Origin: an uncultured Lachnospiraceae bacterium
GTDB taxonomy: Bacteria > Bacillota > Clostridia > Lachnospirales > Lachnospiraceae
Assembly: GCA_902775555.1 (NCBI GenBank)
Contig: CACYMQ010000005.1
Location: forward strand, 105,126 to 169,125
DNA length: 64,000 nt
Reading direction: 5' to 3'
Of this stretch, positions 16,166-25,393 are shown piece by piece. The stretch's first letter is position 1, and each line of letters starts with the position of its first letter. The translations under genes were made by a program, and so were the position numbers. Under the pieces are notes generated by a model. It saw nothing but the letters and a program-made list of their open reading frames with translations. It was not told the origin of the DNA and did no database searches.

Positions 16166-17470
16166 ATGGCCGGAGAAGGAAAGAAAGAACGCAGGGATTC
16201 GGCGAGAGATGTGGCATTGGAGATCCTGCTGGATATGGACAGAAACGGAAGGTTCTCCTCCATCGCCCTGGAGGAGGGGCTGCGTAAGATCCAGTTTCAG
16301 GAGAAGGAGAAACGGGCATTTGTCACCCGTCTTGTGGAGGGCACCACGGAATACCGGCTTCAGCTGGATATGCTGCTTGATCTATATGCGGCACGGCCCG
16401 TGGAGAAACAGAAACCGAAGGTACGCTCGATCCTTCGGATGAGTGTCTATCAGATGCTTTATATGGACAGCGTACCGGACAGAGCGGTGCTGTCGGAAGC
16501 AGCTGCCCTGATGAAGAAAAATCATATGGAAGGACTTCTGGGAGTCGTGAACGGAATCCTTCGAAGTGTCCAGAGGGGTGTGGAATCCGGTGTGGTACGG
16601 GAGCTTTCGGAGAAGTCCCTGTCCTTTCGATACTCTGCACCGGATTGGCTGATCCGGAGACTGACGGAGGATCATGGGCAGGAGAAGACGGAGAAACTGC
16701 TGGAGGCCTCCTTTACGGACCGGCCCCTGACGGTCCGCTGCAACCGAAGGAAGCAGGAGACTGCGGATCTGCTCAGACTCTTTACCGAAGGAGAGGTCGT
16801 GGCGGAAGCCGGAAAGGAGAGCCTGGCAGCGGTCCGGGTGAAGGATGTGGATTTCGTCCGCCGTCTTCCGGGGTACCGGGACGGATGCTTCTCCGTGCAG
16901 GATGAAAGCTCCATGCTGGCGGTGGAAGCGCTGGAGCTGAAGCAGGGAGAAAGCGTCCTTGATATGTGTTCCTCTCCGGGAGGAAAGGCCTGCTATGCTG
17001 CAGAGCTGGGTGCGGATGTGACCGCGAGGGATCTGACGGAGGATAAAACGGAGAGGATCCGGGAGAATGCGGAACGTCTGGGACTATCTCTCAGGATCGA
17101 GGTGCAGGATGCGCTCCTTCCCGTACCGGAGGACCGGGAGCGGTATGACGCGGTCATGGCGGATGTTCCCTGTTCGGGCCTGGGCGTTATGGGCAGGAAG
17201 AATGACATTAAATATCATGTGACACCGGAGGGGATCCGGGAACTGGCACTTCAGGGAAGAGAGATCCTGGATGTGGCGGCCGGTTATGTACGGCCGGGAG
17301 GAAGACTCCTTTTTTCTACCTGCACGATCCTGAACGAAGAGGACCGGGAGACGGCGGAAGCCTTTCTGAAGAAGCATCCGGAATTTACGAAGAGGAAGGA
17401 ACGGCTCTTCCTGCAGGGGATCGATCCCTGTGACGGATTTTACTATTGTATCATGGAGAAGCATGCATGA
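16166..17470 (+). CDS. rsmB: 16S rRNA (cytosine-967-C5)-methyltransferase
   Basis: A 434-residue RsmB/Sun protein. An N-terminal NusB-like RNA-binding domain (about 1-140) is followed by a Rossmann SAM-methyltransferase domain with LDMCSSPGGKACYAAEL (SAM site), DVPCSGLGVMGRKNDIKY and FSTCTI carrying the two catalytic cysteines. The start is 3 bases after the fmt stop, with AGGAG inside the fmt end. The stop overlaps the rlmN start as ATGA, implying translational coupling. Confidence 0.96.
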   Translation: MAGEGKKERRDSARDVALEILLDMDRNGRFSSIALEEGLRKIQFQEKEKRAFVTRLVEGTTEYRLQLDMLLDLYAARPVEKQKPKVRSILRMSVYQMLYMDSVPDRAVLSEAAALMKKNHMEGLLGVVNGILRSVQRGVESGVVRELSEKSLSFRYSAPDWLIRRLTEDHGQEKTEKLLEASFTDRPLTVRCNRRKQETADLLRLFTEGEVVAEAGKESLAAVRVKDVDFVRRLPGYRDGCFSVQDESSMLAVEALELKQGESVLDMCSSPGGKACYAAELGADVTARDLTEDKTERIRENAERLGLSLRIEVQDALLPVPEDRERYDAVMADVPCSGLGVMGRKNDIKYHVTPEGIRELALQGREILDVAAGYVRPGGRLLFSTCTILNEEDRETAEAFLKKHPEFTKRKERLFLQGIDPCDGFYYCIMEKHA

Positions 17471-18513
17471 CGGAACTAAGAGATCCGGCTTCCATGACGG
17501 AAGCGGAACTAACCGCATATGTAAAGGAGCATGGCTGGCCGGGCTTTCGGGCGGACCAGATCTTCGGGTGGATCCATGCGAAGCAGACCGGGGATCCGGA
17601 AGAGATGAAGAATCTCCCAAAAGACATTCGGAAGGTCCTCGCGGAGGACATGCGTACGGTCCGGGAATGGAAACGGCTGATCTCGAAGGAGGACGGGACG
17701 GAGAAGTTCCTGTTCATGCTTTCGGACGGACAGATCATCGAGACGGTCTTTATGCCGTACCATCACGGAAATTCCCTCTGCATCTCCTCCCAGGCAGGCT
17801 GCAGGATGGGCTGCCGGTTCTGCGCATCAACCATCGGGGGACTGGTCAGGAATCTCACACCCTCGGAAATGCTGGGACAGGTTTATCAGGTAGTATCCCT
17901 TACCGGGAAAAGGGTGGACAGCATCGTTGTCATGGGGACGGGAGAACCGCTGGACAATTATGAGAATCTGCTTCGTTTCTTAAGGCTGATCTCGGATCCC
18001 AAGGGCTACGGACTCAGTCTTCGTTCCATTACGGTATCCAGCTGCGGGCTGGTTCCGAAGATCCGTCAGCTGGCCGGAGAGGGTGTGCCGATCACATTTG
18101 CACTGTCCCTTCATGCGACGACGGACGAAGAGAGAAAGGCGTTAATGCCCATAGCAAACCGTTATACTCTGGCAGAAACGCTGGATGCATGCAGATATTA
18201 TTTCGAGAAGACCCACAGGAGGGTCACCTTCGAGTACAGTCTGGTGAAGGGCGTCAATGATACCGCGGAGCATGCGAAGCGGCTGGCGGCACTGCTGGGC
18301 TCCCTTCACGGCCATGTGAATCTGATCCCCGTAAATCCCATAGATGAGCGGGATTATCGGAAGAGCGACCCGGAATCTGTACAACTTTTTAAAAATATAC
18401 TTGAAAGAAATCGAATAAATGTTACAATTAGAAGAAGTATGGGCAGAGATATCGATGCCGCCTGCGGGCAGTTGAGAAGAAGGGCCATGCAGGAACAGGA
18501 CGAGAAGGAGTAG
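17467..18513 (+). CDS. rlmN: 23S rRNA (adenine-2503-C2)-methyltransferase
   Basis: Radical-SAM methyltransferase acting on 23S A2503 and some tRNAs. The cluster-binding CRMGCRFCAS (CxxxCxxC) is clear, and MGTGEPLDNYENL is the SAM-binding GEP motif. The 348-residue length is normal. The start at 17467 overlaps the rsmB stop by ATGA; an upstream ATG at 17446 inside rsmB is less likely. The PP2C gene follows after 5 bases. Confidence 0.96.
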   Translation: MTELRDPASMTEAELTAYVKEHGWPGFRADQIFGWIHAKQTGDPEEMKNLPKDIRKVLAEDMRTVREWKRLISKEDGTEKFLFMLSDGQIIETVFMPYHHGNSLCISSQAGCRMGCRFCASTIGGLVRNLTPSEMLGQVYQVVSLTGKRVDSIVVMGTGEPLDNYENLLRFLRLISDPKGYGLSLRSITVSSCGLVPKIRQLAGEGVPITFALSLHATTDEERKALMPIANRYTLAETLDACRYYFEKTHRRVTFEYSLVKGVNDTAEHAKRLAALLGSLHGHVNLIPVNPIDERDYRKSDPESVQLFKNILERNRINVTIRRSMGRDIDAACGQLRRRAMQEQDEKE

Positions 18514-18518
18514 TCGGT

Positions 18519-19238
18519 TTGCAATCAATCGGAAGAACGGACACGGGGAAGAGACGGGATAATAATCAGGACAACATCTTTGTCAGTGACAGTCCGGTCG
18601 GACCCCTTCCAAATCTTTATATTGTAGCCGATGGTATGGGAGGCCATGCTGCCGGCGATTTTGCATCCAGATACGCGATTCAGATCGTTGTGGATTTTAT
18701 CAAAAAATCCACGATCAAGAATCCGATATCTGTTCTTCGTCGTGCTATGATCTTTGCCAACAATGAAGTATATAAGGAAGCTGAGAAGGATACAGCCAAG
18801 GGTGGTATGGGAACCACCATGGTTGCCTGCGTGATCGATAAGAAGGAACTGTACTGTGGAAATATCGGAGACAGCAGACTCTATCTGATCAATGATGAGA
18901 TCCGTCAGATCACGATGGATCACTCCCTGGTGGAAGAACTGATCCGTAACGGACAGCTCGAACGGAACAAGGGAAGGAATCATCCGGAAAAGAATATCAT
19001 CACACGGGCTATGGGATCACGCAACGAGGCAGTGCCGGATTTCTTTGAGATCTCGCTTTCCGAGGGGGATCGGATCCTCATGTGTTCGGACGGATTGTCC
19101 AACATGGTGGAGAATGATGAGCTTCGGGACATCGTGAGGGAGAATGAAGATCTGGACACGGTTGCGGATGCCCTGATCGAAAGAGCAAATTACTATGGAG
19201 GAAATGATAATATTTCCGCAGTTGTAATAGCAGTTTAG
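18519..19238 (+). CDS. stp: PP2C-type Ser/Thr protein phosphatase
   Basis: A 239-residue PPM/PP2C phosphatase that reverses PrkC phosphorylation. Metal-binding motifs are visible: RRDNNQDN, VADGMGGHAAGD, CGNIGDSRLYL and MCSDGLSNMV. It starts with TTG 5 bases after rlmN and is followed 12 bases later by the kinase, the standard Firmicute pair. Confidence 0.95.
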   Translation: MQSIGRTDTGKRRDNNQDNIFVSDSPVGPLPNLYIVADGMGGHAAGDFASRYAIQIVVDFIKKSTIKNPISVLRRAMIFANNEVYKEAEKDTAKGGMGTTMVACVIDKKELYCGNIGDSRLYLINDEIRQITMDHSLVEELIRNGQLERNKGRNHPEKNIITRAMGSRNEAVPDFFEISLSEGDRILMCSDGLSNMVENDELRDIVRENEDLDTVADALIERANYYGGNDNISAVVIAV

Positions 19239-19250
19239 GGAGAGAAAGAA

Positions 19251-21470
19251 ATGTTGAAGACAGGAACCATTCTGGATGAGAGGTATGAGATCCTTGACGT
19301 GGTGGGTGCCGGTGGTATGTCTACCGTGTATCGTGCGGTGGATCACAGACTGAAGCGGCATGTGGCCGTGAAGGTACTGAAGACGGAGTATTCAAATGAT
19401 GCGAATTTTGTATCGAAATTCCGTGTGGAAGCACAGGCATCGGCAGGTCTTACACATCCGAACATCGTAAGTGTTTTCGATGTATGTGAGGATAACGGAA
19501 GATATTTTATTGTTATGGAGCTGGTGGAAGGTATCACTCTGAAGGAGTATATCAACCTGAACGGACGACTGACCATGGACCAGGCTCTGGATTTCTCGAT
19601 CCAGATCGCATCGGGTCTTGAAGCTGCACACGAGCACCATGTGATCCACAGGGATATCAAGCCCCAGAATATCATTGTATCCAAGAACGGGAATCTGAAG
19701 GTGACGGATTTCGGTATCGCAAAGGCTGCCACATCCAATACCATGTCCACGGCGGGAATGGGATCGGTGCATTACATTTCCCCGGAACAGGCGCGCGGCG
19801 GATACAGTGATGAGAGAAGTGATATCTATTCTCTGGGTATCACCATGTACGAGATGGTTACCGGACGTGTGCCCTTTGAGGGAGATACAAATGTTGCCAT
19901 CGCGCTGATGCATATCCAAAATGAGATCATCCCGCCCTGCGAGATGTATCCGGATATCTACTCCAGTTTCGAGAAGATCATCATGAAGGCGACCCAGAAG
20001 AAACCGGAGCGCCGGTATCTTACCGCAGCGGCACTGATCGCCGATCTGAAGAGGGTCAAGGCAAACCCGAATATAGATATCATCGTGGCACCGGCGGGAG
20101 CGCCTACCGGTCCTACGCAGCAGTTCTCGACCAGTGATTTCCAGAAGATCAAAACGGGAGCGGAGCTGCCGCCTGTCCGTCCGGGTGTGACCTCTGCAGC
20201 CACACCGGACCGTGAACGTCTGAATCAGCTGATCAACGAAGCAGAGGATGACGATTACGGCTATGGATATGAAGAGGAGGTGCAGACTCCTCCGGTACGT
20301 CGTCAGAGCATCAAGAAGGTTTCTGATGATGACGATGATTATTATGATTACAATGAGCCTCCCAAGGAAGAGGAGGAGGATGTGGATCCGAAGCTGGCAA
20401 AGGCGGTAATGATCGGCGGTATCGCAGCCGCAGTGATCATAGCGGTCATCGTGCTCATCGTGATCGGTAACATCATGGGCTGGTTTAAGTTCGGAAAGAG
20501 CGATGAAACCACGGCAACCACGGAGAAAATGTCAACGATAGCCACGACAGAGACCCAGGAGGTTGTCCGGGAGATGATCGATGTAGTGGGCCTTACACAG
20601 CGTGCTGCAGAGAAGTCCCTGAAGGATGCAGGTTTCAGCAATATCAAGGTTGAAACGAAGAATGATGATAAGGTCATGGTGGAATATGTCATTTCCCAGA
20701 ACTATAAAAAGGGCGACAAGCTGCCGGAGTCTACCGAGATCGTGATCACGGTTTCTCTCGGGGCGGAGGAAGCCACTGTACCGGATGTATCCACTTATAC
20801 GGATGAACAGGCGACGAAGGTCCTGAATGAAGCAGGCTTCGAGGTCCTTCATTCCTATGAGTACAATGAGGATGTGGAGAAAGATAAGATCATCCGCACC
20901 CAGCCTGAGAAGGGCAGCAAGGCAGCAAAGGGAAGCAAGGTCACACTTGTGGTCAGTAACGGTAAGGAGACAAAGACCGTTAAGGTTCCGAAGGTTACGG
21001 GAATCAGTGAGTCCGCAGCCCGGAGCAGTCTTGAGGCAGTTAAGCTGTCTGTAGGAAATGTAACGCATCAGAATGACGATGCCGAGGCAGGACTTGTTAT
21101 CAGTCAGAGTAAGTCCGAGGGTACCGAGGTTGAAGAGGGTTCCCAGATCGATATCGTGATCAGTGACGGACCGAAGGTAGTGACCTACACCGGAAGTATA
21201 TCCGGCAGTGTTACCACTTCGGCAAGTGAGGTTATGGATACACCGGAGGGTGTTACCATTATCGCCTATATCTCCGACAGTGACGGGGATCATCAGGTGG
21301 CGTCCACATCTGTGGATGCATCCGGAAAGGGAAGCATCAGTCTGACAGGAAGCGTGAGCGGACTAAGCTCTTCCGACGGATCCGTACGGATCGTAGCCAC
21401 CACCTCCGGCGGTGAGGATGTGACAGGATATTACCAGAATTCGCTGAAACTGACCATTACACCGGAATAA
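19251..21470 (+). CDS. prkC: PASTA-domain Ser/Thr protein kinase
   Basis: A 739-residue membrane sensor kinase for cell-wall fragments or lipid II. The cytoplasmic kinase spans residues about 8-275: AVKVLK lysine, catalytic HRDIKPQN with Asp134, and DFGIAKA. An acidic linker follows, then one transmembrane helix near 383-405. Three extracellular PASTA repeats lie at about 440-508, 508-573 and 574-640. A final 100-residue, Ser/Thr/Gly-rich beta-type domain (TYTGSISGSVTTS...) is not a PASTA repeat and was not recognised. It is coupled to stp. Confidence 0.95.
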   Translation: MLKTGTILDERYEILDVVGAGGMSTVYRAVDHRLKRHVAVKVLKTEYSNDANFVSKFRVEAQASAGLTHPNIVSVFDVCEDNGRYFIVMELVEGITLKEYINLNGRLTMDQALDFSIQIASGLEAAHEHHVIHRDIKPQNIIVSKNGNLKVTDFGIAKAATSNTMSTAGMGSVHYISPEQARGGYSDERSDIYSLGITMYEMVTGRVPFEGDTNVAIALMHIQNEIIPPCEMYPDIYSSFEKIIMKATQKKPERRYLTAAALIADLKRVKANPNIDIIVAPAGAPTGPTQQFSTSDFQKIKTGAELPPVRPGVTSAATPDRERLNQLINEAEDDDYGYGYEEEVQTPPVRRQSIKKVSDDDDDYYDYNEPPKEEEEDVDPKLAKAVMIGGIAAAVIIAVIVLIVIGNIMGWFKFGKSDETTATTEKMSTIATTETQEVVREMIDVVGLTQRAAEKSLKDAGFSNIKVETKNDDKVMVEYVISQNYKKGDKLPESTEIVITVSLGAEEATVPDVSTYTDEQATKVLNEAGFEVLHSYEYNEDVEKDKIIRTQPEKGSKAAKGSKVTLVVSNGKETKTVKVPKVTGISESAARSSLEAVKLSVGNVTHQNDDAEAGLVISQSKSEGTEVEEGSQIDIVISDGPKVVTYTGSISGSVTTSASEVMDTPEGVTIIAYISDSDGDHQVASTSVDASGKGSISLTGSVSGLSSSDGSVRIVATTSGGEDVTGYYQNSLKLTITPE

Positions 21471-21483
21471 GAGGTTCGATTCA

Positions 21484-22371
21484 TTGATCGGAAAGATAAT
21501 TAAAGGAATCGGCGGCTTCTACTATGTGGCCGCCGAGGATGGAATTGTATATGAATGTAAGGCCAGGGGCGTATTCCGTAAGATAGGAATGCGCCCGTTG
21601 GTTGGAGACGACTGCATGATCGAGATCCTGGATGCCGCGGAACATATCGGCAATGTGGAGGAGGTTTTGCCCCGTCGCAATGCTTTGATTCGCCCGGCAG
21701 TTGCAAATACTGACCAGGCGATTGTCATTTTTGCGGTCTCCACACCGGAACCCAGCTTCGGTCTGATCGACCGTTACCTGGTACAGATGTCCTACGCGGA
21801 TATGCCGGTGCAGATCGTGCTGAACAAGCTGGACCAGAACCGGGAACGGGCGGAAGATCTGAAGAAGATCTATGAAAATGCGGGTTATCCGGTTTTCCTT
21901 ACCTCCGCCAGGACAGGGGAGGGCGTAGAGGCCCTGCATGACAGTCTGGCAGGACGGACCTCCGTATTCTCGGGCCCGTCCGGTGTGGGAAAATCCTCAC
22001 TCATGAACCGGCTCTTTCCTGACTTTGACGCAAAGACCGGGGAGGTCAGTGAGAAGATCGGGAGAGGAAAGCATACGACCCGGCACTCGGAACTGACCAT
22101 GGTGGAGCCGGGAACCTATCTCTGTGATACTCCGGGTTTCTCGTCGGTGGAGCTTCCGGAACGGGTGGATGAAGAGTCGCTGCCGCTCTGCTTCCCGGAA
22201 TTTGAACCTTATCTGGGAAAATGCAGATTTGCATCCTGCAGACATCTGGCGGAGCCGGACTGTGCAGTGAAAGAGGCGGTGGAAGAAGGGAAGATCGGCG
22301 AAACACGTTATGCCAGTTACAGGGCATTTCAGGAACTGCTGAAGGACAGGAGGAAGACGGAATGGAAATGA
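21484..22371 (+). CDS. rsgA: Ribosome small-subunit GTPase RsgA
   Basis: A circularly permuted GTPase of 295 residues that matures the 30S subunit. After an N-terminal OB domain comes NKLDQN (G4), then GPSGVGKSS (P-loop, Lys170) and DTPGFSS (G3), followed by the zinc-binding C-terminus CRFASCRHLAEPDC. It starts with TTG behind AGAGGTT, 13 bases after prkC. Confidence 0.96.
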   Translation: MIGKIIKGIGGFYYVAAEDGIVYECKARGVFRKIGMRPLVGDDCMIEILDAAEHIGNVEEVLPRRNALIRPAVANTDQAIVIFAVSTPEPSFGLIDRYLVQMSYADMPVQIVLNKLDQNRERAEDLKKIYENAGYPVFLTSARTGEGVEALHDSLAGRTSVFSGPSGVGKSSLMNRLFPDFDAKTGEVSEKIGRGKHTTRHSELTMVEPGTYLCDTPGFSSVELPERVDEESLPLCFPEFEPYLGKCRFASCRHLAEPDCAVKEAVEEGKIGETRYASYRAFQELLKDRRKTEWK

Positions 22372-23033
22372 TACTTTCGCCCTCGATGCTGAGTGCGGAT
22401 TTTGCACATCTGGCAGAGGATCTGCAGAAAGCAACAGGAAAGGGAGTACCATATCTACATGTGGATGTTATGGACGGGACATTTGTTCCCAATATATCCT
22501 TCGGACCTCCGGTGATCGAATGTGTCAGAAGGATCCTGCCGGATAAGGTCCTGGATGTGCATATGATGGTACAGGAACCGATCCGGTTTATAGACGATTA
22601 TAAGGCGTGTGGTGCCGATATCCTGACGGTACATGCCGAGGCTGCGGAGGATCTTCCGGCCACACTTCGGGCAATATCTGCCGCAGGTATGAAATGCGGG
22701 GCAGCGGTGAGCCCGGCAACCCCGGTCTCCGTACTGCTCCCGGTACTTCCGATCTGTGATATGGTCCTGGTCATGAGTGTGGTCCCGGGCTATGGCGGAC
22801 AGAGCCTGATGCCGGAGACCCTGGATAAGATCCGGGAACTGACAAGGATCCGGGAAAGGGAAGGACTCGGCTTTGATATCGAGATCGACGGAGGAGTCAA
22901 GCTGTCGAATCTGGATGAGGTACTGGACAGCGGAGTCAATGTGATCGTGGCAGGCTCAGCCGTATTCGGCGGGGGGACGATCGAAGAGAATGTAAAGGCA
23001 TTTCTTGAACGGATGGAGGCAAGATGCAGCTGA
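22362..23033 (+). CDS. rpe: Ribulose-phosphate 3-epimerase
   Basis: Interconverts ribulose-5-P and xylulose-5-P. A TIM-barrel protein of 223 residues with LSPSMLSADFAHL, HVDVMDGTFVPN, DVHMMV, VMSVVPGYGGQS and EIDGGVK. The ATG at 22362 is 8 bases after AGGAGG (22348-22353) and overlaps the rsgA end; a second ATG at 22368 is possible. A longer frame reaching back to 22221 runs inside rsgA and is rejected. The stop overlaps thiN. Confidence 0.96.
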   Translation: MEMILSPSMLSADFAHLAEDLQKATGKGVPYLHVDVMDGTFVPNISFGPPVIECVRRILPDKVLDVHMMVQEPIRFIDDYKACGADILTVHAEAAEDLPATLRAISAAGMKCGAAVSPATPVSVLLPVLPICDMVLVMSVVPGYGGQSLMPETLDKIRELTRIREREGLGFDIEIDGGVKLSNLDEVLDSGVNVIVAGSAVFGGGTIEENVKAFLERMEARCS

Positions 23034-23677
23034 TCCTGGTGGCAGGCGGAGCACAGGATGCTTCGTTCATGAAAAATCAGATAGAGGCGATGATGACGGA
23101 AGATCTCTGCCTGGTGGGGATCGATGCGGGAGTGAAGGCAATCGAGGATGCAGGCTTCCGGCCGGATGTCGTGATCGGGGATTTTGATTCCGTTTCCGCG
23201 GAAGAAAGAAGCAGGATGCTGGACCGGTATCCCGAACAGATCGCTTTGGATCCTGTAAAGGATGATACGGATCTGGAAGCGGCGATCCGGTGGTCGCTCC
23301 GGCAGAAACCAAAGAGGGTTGTCCTCCTCGGGGTTTTGGGAAAACGGATGGATCATTCCCTGACAAATCTTCGCCTTCTCATGCTCTATCGGGAGGCAGG
23401 GATCGAAGCGGTGATCCTGGACCGGTGGAACCGGATCCGGATCATAGGGGGTTCGGTGCGGCTCAGGAGAGAGGAACTCTACGGACCTTATATTTCGCTG
23501 ATCCCGGTAACGGTTCCCGTTCACGGTATCAGCCTTTACGGATTTAAATATCCTTTGGAGGATGCGGTTCTGGAACCCTTCAGCAGCCTGGGAGTCAGCA
23601 ATGAGCTGACAGGGGAAGAAGGGGAGATCCGGTTCCGGGATGGATTTTTATATCTTATGGAGACGAAAGACAGATGA
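23024..23677 (+). CDS. thiN: Thiamine pyrophosphokinase
   Basis: Transfers pyrophosphate from ATP to thiamine. The 217-residue protein has the family motifs GIDAGVKAIEDAGFRPDVVIGDFDS, KDDTDLEAAI and LGVLGKRMDHSLTNL. It overlaps rpe by 10 bases and the following transporter gene by 4, so all three are translationally coupled. No TPP riboswitch is present upstream. Confidence 0.95.
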   Translation: MQLILVAGGAQDASFMKNQIEAMMTEDLCLVGIDAGVKAIEDAGFRPDVVIGDFDSVSAEERSRMLDRYPEQIALDPVKDDTDLEAAIRWSLRQKPKRVVLLGVLGKRMDHSLTNLRLLMLYREAGIEAVILDRWNRIRIIGGSVRLRREELYGPYISLIPVTVPVHGISLYGFKYPLEDAVLEPFSSLGVSNELTGEEGEIRFRDGFLYLMETKDR

Positions 23678-25170
23678 AGAGGAAGGGAACAAAGATTGAA
23701 GACGGATTGCGGCAGAACCGGGGTACCGGCAGTTCTGTGAGTCTTTTTTCCATTGGGATCCTTCTGATGTTTCTGTTACCATGGATGGTTTACCAGAAGG
23801 GGGCCGGCGTCGGATGGATCGCCATCGGAAGCTTCGCCGGTGTTCTTATGGTCTGGCAGGTGGCATCCTACCGGTTGATGCGCTTCTCCCTGCAGCATGA
23901 GGACCGGGTTACCATTCCGGGCTTTCTGGACAAACGTTTCATGGAGAAACAACCGGTCCTCAGGATCTTCTTCGCCGTACCGATCCTGGCAGCACTGATC
24001 CTGGGGGGAGCGATGCTGATGTACGGCATCGGAGAATTTGCGGAACAGCTCTTTGGGATCTCTAAGCTGTACAGCACCATCGGAGCCTTCTGTATCTCCG
24101 CCGGACTTTTTCTCCTGTTTGGAAGAACCGGTCTTCGGCTTGCGGAACGGTGGATCTCCGTGCTGGTGCTGGCTTCCCTTGTCCTGTTGGATTTTTCCAT
24201 CATACGTGTTCTGGGAACCCGTCGGATCCTTGAAAATATCTTCCACAGCTGGGCGGCCGGTTCTGTTACGGAATATGTAAATGTGGGATATATGGAAGGC
24301 CGGGCTCTTTCCATCGCAGAGATCCTGACTCTGTTCAGCTTCGGACTGCTGATCCTCGGAAATCCTCTGGTACTGCAGAGATTCCAGTTTGCCGACCGTG
24401 CCAGAACGATCCATAAGTCCAGACGATGGGGCGTCATTTTCAGTATCCTGTCGTTGTTCCTCGCAACCCTGACGGGGGGACTGCTTCGTGCCTCCCTGTA
24501 TCCTGCAAGGATCAGCAATATCAAAACGCTTTTCAAGACGATACTGACGGAGGATAAGGGAAGAGGCTTTCTGTTTCAGATGACGGGCCTTATGTTCGTG
24601 GTGACAGCCGCGATCCTGGTGGTCCAGCTGCTGCACTCCTGTATCCTGTCCGCTTCGGAGATCATTCATGATGACCTGATGCCGGCCCGTTATAAGAGAG
24701 AGCGAAAGCTCGGACGTAACAGACGGTCCATGATCATGGTGGTGATGCTGGTGGAGACCATCGTGGCAGCATTTGCCCTTTGCTCCGGAAGCTGGATCTA
24801 CGGTATATCCCTGGATGTGTATATGATCCTTGCCTGCGGACTGGCTCCGGTTATGTATTTCGCACTGCGGTCCCAAAAAACCACAGCGAAGGGATGCATC
24901 GTCGGCTTTCTGGTAGGGGCCATGTTTCTCGGTGTCTGGGAGTTCTCCGGCTTTGTTCCGCAGGGATATGGTTTTGTTACCCTGCATGAGCTGACCGGGC
25001 TTGGGGGGATCCTTCCCGCGCAGCTGGCGGGTTTCCTGTTTACGATTTTGGGGACCATGGCTTCGAAGGAACCTTCCCGGGAGGTGGTTGCTGCTTTTGA
25101 AGAGGTGCAGTACCGGCTGGTTTCCTCCAAGGATCGTAAGAAGATGGCAGAAAAAAAGAATAGAAGATAA
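23674..25170 (+). CDS. Sodium:solute symporter family-like membrane protein
   Basis: A 498-residue polytopic membrane protein with about 12-13 hydrophobic segments. The segment LMRFSLQHEDRVTIPGFLDKRF resembles the conserved loop of the SSS/PutP family, and NPLVLQRFQFADRARTIHKSRRWG matches the family's later loop. The substrate cannot be told; a proline/PutP-like or orphan SSS member is possible. It overlaps thiN by 4 bases and ends the operon at a strong terminator. The position after thiN does not by itself show a thiamine role. Confidence 0.75.
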   Translation: MKRKGTKIEDGLRQNRGTGSSVSLFSIGILLMFLLPWMVYQKGAGVGWIAIGSFAGVLMVWQVASYRLMRFSLQHEDRVTIPGFLDKRFMEKQPVLRIFFAVPILAALILGGAMLMYGIGEFAEQLFGISKLYSTIGAFCISAGLFLLFGRTGLRLAERWISVLVLASLVLLDFSIIRVLGTRRILENIFHSWAAGSVTEYVNVGYMEGRALSIAEILTLFSFGLLILGNPLVLQRFQFADRARTIHKSRRWGVIFSILSLFLATLTGGLLRASLYPARISNIKTLFKTILTEDKGRGFLFQMTGLMFVVTAAILVVQLLHSCILSASEIIHDDLMPARYKRERKLGRNRRSMIMVVMLVETIVAAFALCSGSWIYGISLDVYMILACGLAPVMYFALRSQKTTAKGCIVGFLVGAMFLGVWEFSGFVPQGYGFVTLHELTGLGGILPAQLAGFLFTILGTMASKEPSREVVAAFEEVQYRLVSSKDRKKMAEKKNRR

Positions 25171-25174
25171 AAGA

Positions 25175-25208
25175 ATAAAGCACCCAGTTCCGAACCTGGG
25201 TGCTTTAT
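25175..25208 (+). terminator. Intrinsic terminator of the priA-thiN-symporter operon
   Basis: ATAAAGCACCCAG / CTGGGTGCTTTAT, a perfect 13-bp stem with an 8-base loop, five bases after the stop. The T-containing 3' arm supports terminator function. Confidence 0.85.
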
Positions 25209-25334
25209 TGATATACATTATCAAATAAGGTGAGAGAGTTATGAAAAAACTATGGTTTAAATATAAACTACAAATATGAACAAAGTATTAACACAAGTGA
25301 AACGTTTTGTAAAAAGTGAAACCTGATATTTTGG

Positions 25335-25363
25335 TTTTCATACATCCCTTGTTGTGGTATACT
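25335..25363 (+). promoter_or_regulatory. Extended -10 promoter upstream of the bactofilin gene
   Basis: TGGTATACT (TG at 25355-25356, TATACT at 25358-25363) forms an extended -10 element, with a weak TTTTCA at 25335-25340 17 bases upstream. It lies 31 bases before the ATG and would drive the bactofilin-pyrH-frr block. Confidence 0.55.
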
Positions 25364-25393
25364 GTAGAGTGTTAGTGTAAAGGAGAACTGCGT

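Noticed and set aside
22221-22361. Extended N-terminus of Rpe
   Set aside because: It would lie inside rsgA; AGGAGG at 22348-22353 supports the start at 22362.
23776-25224. 482-codon minus-strand frame opposite the symporter gene
   Set aside because: It mirrors a membrane-protein gene; the translation is rich in Gln/His/Asp without any family motif.
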